The translations under genes and the position numbers were made by a program. A DNA stretch of 64,000 nucleotides from Humulus lupulus. Taxonomy: Eukaryota > Streptophyta > Magnoliopsida > Rosales > Cannabaceae. The stretch spans positions 106,531,143 through 106,595,142 of the forward strand of contig NC_084799.1 of the NCBI RefSeq assembly GCF_963169125.1, given 5' to 3'. The notes under the pieces were generated by a model. The model searched no databases. It had not been told where the DNA came from and saw only the letters and a list, made by a program, of their open reading frames with translations. Of this stretch, positions 58,205 through 64,000 are shown one piece after another. How positions within the stretch are numbered: position 1 is the stretch's first letter; each line of letters opens with the position of its first letter.

Positions 58205-59555
58205 CTAGCAGTGAGTATCACTTACAATCCCTCTCTGAAGCATAGTGTTGGGATAAAAATGTTGCTCTTCATTGAATGTGACGTCTGATGAGACACTCAG
58301 GCGGCGAGTGAGAGGGTTGTAACATTTGTAGCCCTTTTTGGTGGAAGAATACCCAAGGAAAATACACTTTTGAGAACGAGGATCAAGTTTTGTATGATTA
58401 GGTCCTAAAACATGAACATAGGCTGTACAACCAAACGTTTTTAGTGGAATATCTGAGATTAGGTGAGTCTGAGGATAAATCTTAAGAAGAGAAGAAATTG
58501 GAATTTGGTATTGTAAGACACGAGAATACACTCTATTGATTAAATACGCTCCTATCAAAACAACTTCTCCCAAAAAAATCTTAGGAATAGTAGAACATGA
58601 GAGCCCTAGCAACTTCTAACAGATGTCGATTTTTCCTTTCAGTAATCCCATTTTGTTGGGAAGTACGAACACATGAACTCTGATGGACAATGCCATTGGA
58701 GATAAGATAATCGCCTAAGATTGAATTAAAATATTTTGTACCATCATCAATGTGCAGAACTTGGAGATTAGCTTGAAATTGATTTTTAATCTTGAATGAA
58801 TTTTTTTGAAAGTGGCAACGACATCAGATTTGTCTTTTAAAAGAAATACCCAAGTTAAATAAGTATGATCATCTATAAAGGATATAAACTAACAGGTATT
58901 AGAGATATTTGTAACGCGGGATGACCCCCCCATGTCACTATGAATGAGACTGAAAGGATGAGATGCCTTATAGGGGCGAGAATGAAAAATACTTCGAGAA
59001 TGTTTTGCAAATTGACACACTTCACATTTAAACATGCTCAAGTGTTTGTTTTGAAACAGACTAGGAAGCAGATGTTTCAGATAGGAAAAACTAGGATGTC
59101 CTAATCGGTAATACCATCTCATAATATCAATATTAGAGGCAGTACAACCAGAATGCAGCCTTTTATTACCTTGAGTAGATGACGGGTCAACATAAAAGTA
59201 GTACAACTCGCTACATTCGCTCACACTTCCAATCGTCTTCTCTGAGGACAATTCCTGGAAATCACAACATAAGGGTGAGAATTTTACAATACAACCTTGA
59301 TCAAGGGTAAGTTTGCTAATTGAGAGGAGATTACAAGATAGATTTGGCACATGGGGGGCATCTTTAAAAGTAAGGAGAGGAGGTAGATAAACGAAATCTT
59401 TACCAACTACAGTTGATAGAGAGCCATCAGCAATTTTTATTTACTAGTACCTGGACAAAGACTATTAAGTAATGAACTGTTGAGATTGACCAGTCATGAA
59501 ATGATGATCAATTAAGAAAGAATGGCAGCAAAATGTCTTTGAAGAAGAAAGAAGT
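58205..59555 (-). pseudogene. Copia B integrase and protease region, degenerate
   Basis: 59350-58889 holds the pre-integrase zinc-binding region (MRWYYRLGHPSFSYLKHLLP, FKCEVCQFAKHSR) and the start of the core (PFSLIHSDMGGSSRVT). 58612-58205 holds the integrase C-terminal part (LKTFGCTAYVHVLGPNHTKL, KCIFLGYSSTKKGYKCYNP). 58613-58888 between them is in broken frames. A protease remnant with HHFMTGQSQQFIT is near 59470-59510. Confidence 0.85.
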
Positions 59556-60399
59556 GTTTGGTTAAAGTTTAAAGGTCAATGGGCCAAAGATGAGATGCTA
59601 ATTCCAAGCTTTTTCATAGTATTCTTAGTGCTTGAAAAGCTAAGAATTTTATCTGCAGGATTGAGCAAGAGGACGACACTATTCTTGATAAAGATGTTGA
59701 TATTGAAAAGGCTGTTGTGGGATTTTATTCTTCTTGGTACTCCTTGGTCCGTAGAGATTGGATTGGTGTGGAGGGACTTTCTTGGGGCCTTATTCCGTCC
59801 TTCTTGGCCTCTCTTATTGAGCAACCCTTCTTCGAGGAGAAGATCAGACGTTCGGTGTTTGACTGTGATGGGTCTAAAGCCCCGGGCCCTGATGGGTTTT
59901 CTATGGCAATTCATCAAGACAATTGGGACAGTGTGCAAAGTGATCTTTAGGAAATCTATGATGGTTTCTTCAAAGATGGAGTAATTCATGGGAGAGCCAA
60001 TGAGACCTATATTTGCCTAATCCCTAAGAAGATCGATAGTTGTCGTGTGAGGGATTACATGCCTATCAGCTTGGTCACTAGTCTATAAAAAATTATTTCA
60101 AAAGTGTTGGCTTTCAGACTTCGAGGAGTTCTTTCGAACACGATAGCGGAAACTTAGGGAGCTTTTGTGGAGGGTAGACAGATTTTGGACATAGTATTGG
60201 TTGCTAATGAGGCGGTGGAGGAGTACAGGAGTAAGGGAAGGAAGGGGTGGGTGTTCAAAATTGATTTTGTGAAAGCTTACGATTGTGTGGATTGGGATTT
60301 TTGAACGTTGTCCTCGATAAGAAAGGGTTTGGAGAAGTGTGGTGGAGGTGGATGCGTGGCTGCCTGTCTTCTACGTCCTTCTCCGTGTTCTTAAATGGG
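59556..60399 (+). pseudogene. LINE 1 reverse transcriptase fragment, forward
   Basis: Frames give VWLKFKGQWAKDE, a frame change, then SKAPGPDGFSMAIHQDNWDS, ETYICLIPKKIDSCRVRDYM, PISLVTSL, a stop, KIISKVLAFRLRGVLSNTI, GAFVEGRQILDIVLVANEAV and VFKIDFVKAYDCVDWDF. This is the N-terminal half of a plant L1-type RT. The fragment ends at copia C, before the catalytic FADD box. Several stops. No endonuclease part is seen. Confidence 0.85.
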
Positions 60400-60655
60400 T
60401 GACTAAAAACTCAGAGGAAAAAATTTGATATGTTAATTTGATAGAATTATAGCCTTTAAATAGGCAAATATAGGGTATATGACCTCTGTCAATATTCTAG
60501 ACTAGTCTAATCCCTAATAATTAGGAACAAAATTATCTAAACTAGGAAACAAATATCTTTGCAGATAATTACAAATAATTAAGACTTTATTACAAATAAT
60601 TTATATAATTCAAATCTTTGTTGATTTGGTTATGATTTTCAACACTCCCCTTTGT

Positions 60656-60874
60656 ATTCCTTCACAATTTCGCTCCAAGTTAGATCTTAGAGTAGAAAAA
60701 TGTATTTTTTTTTTGGTATGCTTCAAATAAAAAATGATATAAATGCTGGAATCCAGTAACAAAAGTCAGCATGAATATAATATTTCTTGAAAAACAACCT
60801 TATTTTGAAGCATATCCCAAAAAAATGCATTTTTCTGTTCTAGGATCTAACTTGGAGCGAAATTGTGAAGGAAT
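60656..60874. repeat. Inverted duplication of an integrase segment in copia C
   Basis: Arms 60656-60730 and 60801-60874 are inverted copies, beginning with ATTCCTTCACAATTTCGCTC, around a 70-bp loop. The right arm is in place in the integrase C-terminal coding sequence; the left arm is the flipped copy beside the polypurine tract. Confidence 0.9.
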
Positions 60875-62510
60875 ATTAACAAAAACCATGCAACCAAATA
60901 TTTTTTAATCAAGTTTAGAGGTTAAGCTACTTGTTGGAAAATTCTTTTGAAAACAACTCAAGGAGGTTTGATAGTTCGAAACTCGACTAGGCATTCTATT
61001 TATTAGAAGTTAAAACAACTTCATCCCACAATTACTTAGGTACATTCATAGAAAATATTAGAGCTCAACTTACTTCAAGTTAATGGCATTTTTTTCGTTC
61101 AGCAATACTGTTTTGCTGAGGGGTGATACGACATGTGGACTGGTTAATAATGTCTTTAGACCGTAAGAAAGGTCCTAAGTATTGATTAAAATACTCAGTG
61201 CCATTATCAGTACGAAGAATGCTTATTTTACTTTGAAATTGGTTTTCAATCATTTTATGAAAGTCTTTAAACAAATATTCGACTTTAGATTTAGCGTTCA
61301 TAAGATAAACCCAACACAATCGAGTATGATCATCAATGAAAGTGATAAACTATTTTTTTCCAGACAAAGTTGTAACCTTTGAAGGTCCCCAAACATCACT
61401 GTGACTTAGATTAAAAGGACGAGACATGCGATATCCATTAGGTTTATAAGAATTATGATGACTTTTAGATAAATAGCAATGTTCACACGAAAGAGACTTT
61501 AAATCCGCACCTATAAACAAACTAGGAAATAGATGTTTGAAATAGAGAAAACTAGAGTGCCCTAACCGTTGATGCCAAAGCATTATTGTTTCATATGTAG
61601 AACTAGTACTACCACTTAGACCTTGAACTTGTCTGCACTCACGACAATCATCAAAATAATAGAGGTCATTGATCATTTTAGCATTGCCAATCGTTTTCCT
61701 CGAAATCTGGTCCTGAAACTCACAGTAGAATCAGAGAAAACAACACGACAGTTAGAGAAGGTTGCAAGACAATTTAAGAACATGAAGAACAAATTTTAAT
61801 TCAATATTATTGGATATTTTTACAAATCCTTTTCCCGCGATTGGTGAAAAACTACCATCTGTAATGCAAACTTTGCTATGTCTAGAACAAGGAAAATAGG
61901 AGTTAAAAAATGTAAAATTATTTGTCATGGTCGGAGGCATCAGAATCGATGATCCAAGGTGCAAATAATAGAAAGCTAGGAAGAGCATTCAAATTTCTAC
62001 CTGTTTGTGTCAGAGCAACATGAGTACTAGATTGTGGATCTGAATTCAGCAATTTCAGAAGCTGTTCAAGCTGTTCTTTGCTGAAAATTTAGTTCAGATA
62101 AGAGGCTTCGTGTGTAGTTGGAGTTGGACGGTTCTTCTCTCCGCCACCTTTAGTGCTCTTCCAATCAGTCGATTTGCCATGTAACTTCCAGTATGTCTCA
62201 CGAGTATGCCTTGGTCTGTTGCAATAATCACACCAAACACGTGCTCAACCATAAAAAGATGGTTGTTTTTCAGAGAAACGAGCAGTGTTAGCATCAGAAA
62301 TTAGGGTAGAATTTTCAAGTGGTTCACCTGATTTTTTTCCTAGCATGACATTCCGGTGACTTTCTTCACGCCTAATTTTAGAGAACACTTCGCCTATTGG
62401 CGGTAAGGGACGTCTACCAATGATATGTCCACGAACCTCATCAAATTCGACTCTAAGGCCAGCAAGAAATTTGAAGATCCGATCATCCTCCATTTTTTAA
62501 GATGGTGAGC
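60801..62510 (-). pseudogene. Copia C gag-protease-integrase, degenerate
   Basis: Gag C-terminal part: FKFLAGLRVEFDEVRGHIIG (from 62493). The protease region at 61988-61752 includes KISNNIELKFVLHVLKLSCN. Pre-integrase: MLWHQRLGHSSFLYFKHLFP, SLSCEHCYLSKSHHN and SDVWGPSKV. Core: LRTDNGTEYFNQYLGPFL and QNSIAERKK (61319-61080). C-terminal: VNIPSQFRSKLDPRTEKCIF (about 60890-60830). Stops and frameshifts lie between. 62510-63085 is the gag N-terminal part, badly degenerate. Confidence 0.85.
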
Positions 62511-63338
62511 GAGATCCTTAGTGCTCTCTCATTCATAGTCATCAAACAAATCAAGATCCTGCCACATTCTCATCAGAGAATTCAAGTACTTTGTCACATC
62601 ATCATCTCCTTGTTGAGTTCTTCCAAATTTCAGTTGCAGTTCAAATATTTGGGACTGATTTCCCAAATCTGAATACATTTGGGTCACCTTATCCTATAAT
62701 TCTTTTGCTGTGGAAAAACACATATAGTTAGCACTAATATCTTCATTCATAGAATTGACTAACCAGGCCATAATCATGGAGTTTTCAACATCCCAAACAT
62801 CATAGTTGGGGCCAGTTTTTTAGGCGTCTTAATGTCTCCACTTAGATAACCAATCTTGCCTCTCCCATGCACTTACATCCTCATTGATTATGATCACTGC
62901 AAGAAATTTGCCCCATTCAGTCGTATGGTAGTGATCTAGACAGAGTGGACTATTTTAGTAGCTGCGGTTTGAGAAGTGGCTTTGAGAACAACAGGGATGG
63001 CAGTAGTGGTTTCAGAAATTTCATACATGTTTTTCTGTGGCTAATTGAGACCTAAACAAAAGCTAAAAGGGCTTGGGAAGAACTTGCCTCTGATACCATA
63101 AAAACTCCGAGGAAAAAATTTGATGTGTTATTTTGATAGAATTAGAGCCTTTAAATAGGCAAATACATGGTATATGACATCTGTCAATATTCTACAAAAT
63201 ATTCTAAACTATTCTAATCTCTAAGAATCAGGAACAAAATTATCTCAACTAGGGAACAAATATCTTTGCTGATAATTAAAAATAATTAAGACTATATTTC
63301 AAATAATTTATATAATTCCAAATCTTTATTGATTTGGT

Positions 63339-64000
63339 TCTTTTTTTTTTTTGAAAAAGAGACAGAGGCCTGAAACTGACCCCCTCTCAATAAAATTGAG
63401 AGCCCTTACTTATGGCAGAGGAAAACCCTGGTTACAAAACAAAAACAAAAACAAAACACCAAAACCCCACAACAGGCATCCACCCCCAAAAATTAAAGCC
63501 AAAAATTTCCCCAATCTCTAATAAGATCGAAGAAGGAACCCCCCCTAAACGACTCGGAAACAATTGAGAACAGTTAGAGGGCATACACCAAAGGACGCCA
63601 AACTCAGCTAAGACCTTTCCCCACACCTCCCTTGCAAAATGACACTCCACGAATAAGTGACTAGCTGATTCCCCTGCATTCTTACAACAAATGCACCAAC
63701 TACGGGATAAACAATGATAGGGTCTCCTCCTCTGCAAGTTGTCGTGAACATTTAGACTATTCTTGAAGACCAGCCAACCAAACACTTTAACTTTTGAAGG
63801 AGAGACACTCTTCTACAAAGACTTTGCCCACTTCTCTTCCGAACCCAAGTGAGCATAACTTAACCTCCAAAAGGCATACCTGCAAGAGAATATCTCACTA
63901 GTGTTAGGGGTCTAATAGGAAGTTCCTGTCAAAATGGCATAAAACAGTAGAGAAAAGGAAAAGAAAGGTAGAAGAAAATTCTGAATTGTATTGATTACCA
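63339..64000 (-). pseudogene. LINE 2, 3' end with zf-RVT domain, reverse
   Basis: A poly-T run at about 63340-63353 (poly-A of a reverse LINE) follows the copia C LTR. The minus frame 63785-63432 encodes the reverse-transcriptase zinc-binding domain (VFKNSLNVHDNLQRRRP, WCICCKNAGESASHLFVECH, FAREVWGKVLAEFGV). An upstream piece to about 63860 is frameshifted. From about 63880 to 64000 I do not recognise the sequence, so the LINE may be 5' truncated there. Confidence 0.8.

Larger units (their letters stand above)
56137..59555 (-). mobile_element. Copia element B, reverse, lacking gag and 5' LTR
   Basis: The 3' LTR is 56137-56291 (155 bp, TGTAGAAAAA...CACTAACA on plus). Then minus-strand RNase H, RT, integrase and the protease/pre-integrase region follow up to about 59555, where forward LINE sequence begins. 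Gag, primer site and 5' LTR are absent. Stops are present in pol. Confidence 0.82.
60404..63338 (-). mobile_element. Copia element C, reverse, RT deleted
   Basis: The 3' LTR is 60404-60644 and the 5' LTR 63099-63338; the last 13 or so bases of the latter are replaced by the LINE 2 poly-T. The primer site (TGGTATCAGAGG on minus, 63087-63098) and a polypurine tract (AAAGGGGAGTG on minus, next to 60645) are present. Minus order is gag (about 63050-62100), protease (61988-61752), pre-integrase and integrase (61676-60801). No RT or RNase H is left; an inverted copy of the integrase tail stands in its place. It interrupts LINE 1. Confidence 0.88.
55910..64000 (+). other. Start of a very long RNL intron, or a gene break, filled with repeats
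   Basis: The donor GTAACTG follows exon 8. I looked for the next family segment (SKDHVKVQGEILE-like) and did not find it before 64000. The space is taken by copia B, LINE 1, copia C and LINE 2. About 55912-56136 is plain AT-rich intron. Either this is an intron of more than 8 kb or the gene is disrupted here; the clean frames of exons 1-8 favour an intact gene. Confidence 0.6.

Overview
This is a stretch of a flowering-plant nuclear genome, most likely a dicot. Evidence: GT-AG introns, retrotransposon primer sites complementary to plant initiator-Met tRNA, plant-type Ty3/gypsy, Ty1/copia, MULE, CACTA and LINE elements, and one recognisable plant housekeeping gene. I cannot place it to genus. 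Apart from that gene nearly all of the window is transposable elements, many nested with readable target-site duplications (TSDs).

Layout. (1) 1-5318: the end of a forward long-LTR gypsy element or solo LTR, inserted into the gag-protease region of a reverse gypsy element whose 5' LTR is 3046-5318. (2) 5319-18740: a decayed reverse Tat/Ogre-like gypsy element (gag, protease, RT, RNase H, integrase) with a forward, intron-bearing unknown pseudogene beyond integrase. It is cut by a solo gypsy LTR (6211-9024) and a solo-LTR-like block (16035-18093). A further LTR-like block (18741-19667) and a MITE-like piece (to 20038) follow. (3) 20100-44318: a Mutator-like element of the Kaonashi type, carrying a forward DUF1985-Ulp1 protease gene and a convergent reverse MULE transposase. 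A CACTA element (21526-37660, TSD TAT) sits inside its DUF1985 exon, and a young gag-only LTR retrotransposon (23041-32546, TSD TTAAC) sits inside the CACTA. (4) 44660-47795: two near-complete inverted-repeat (foldback) elements related to the MULE, the second split by a solo LTR (46867-47711, TSD TCATA). (5) 48076-55909: the first eight exons of plant tRNA ligase RNL. Intron 5 holds an internally deleted copia element, and the intron after exon 8 is filled to the window end with two copia remnants and two LINE fragments.

How things fit together. The MULE and both foldback elements share GGGAAATTTCA-type ends and dense arrays of a short TCGAT/ATCGA motif, placed in subterminal regions, introns and the convergent intergenic gap. 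This motif-array architecture is the most unusual signal here. The gypsy LTRs share their termini and a leader with a splice-donor-like site, a conserved TTTTCTTGCTGGGCTT block and GC-rich hairpins, so they are one clade at different ages. The CACTA carries a fragment resembling sterol delta14-reductase, which suggests gene capture. The only gene that looks functional in the host is RNL, and its 3' two thirds are not in this window.
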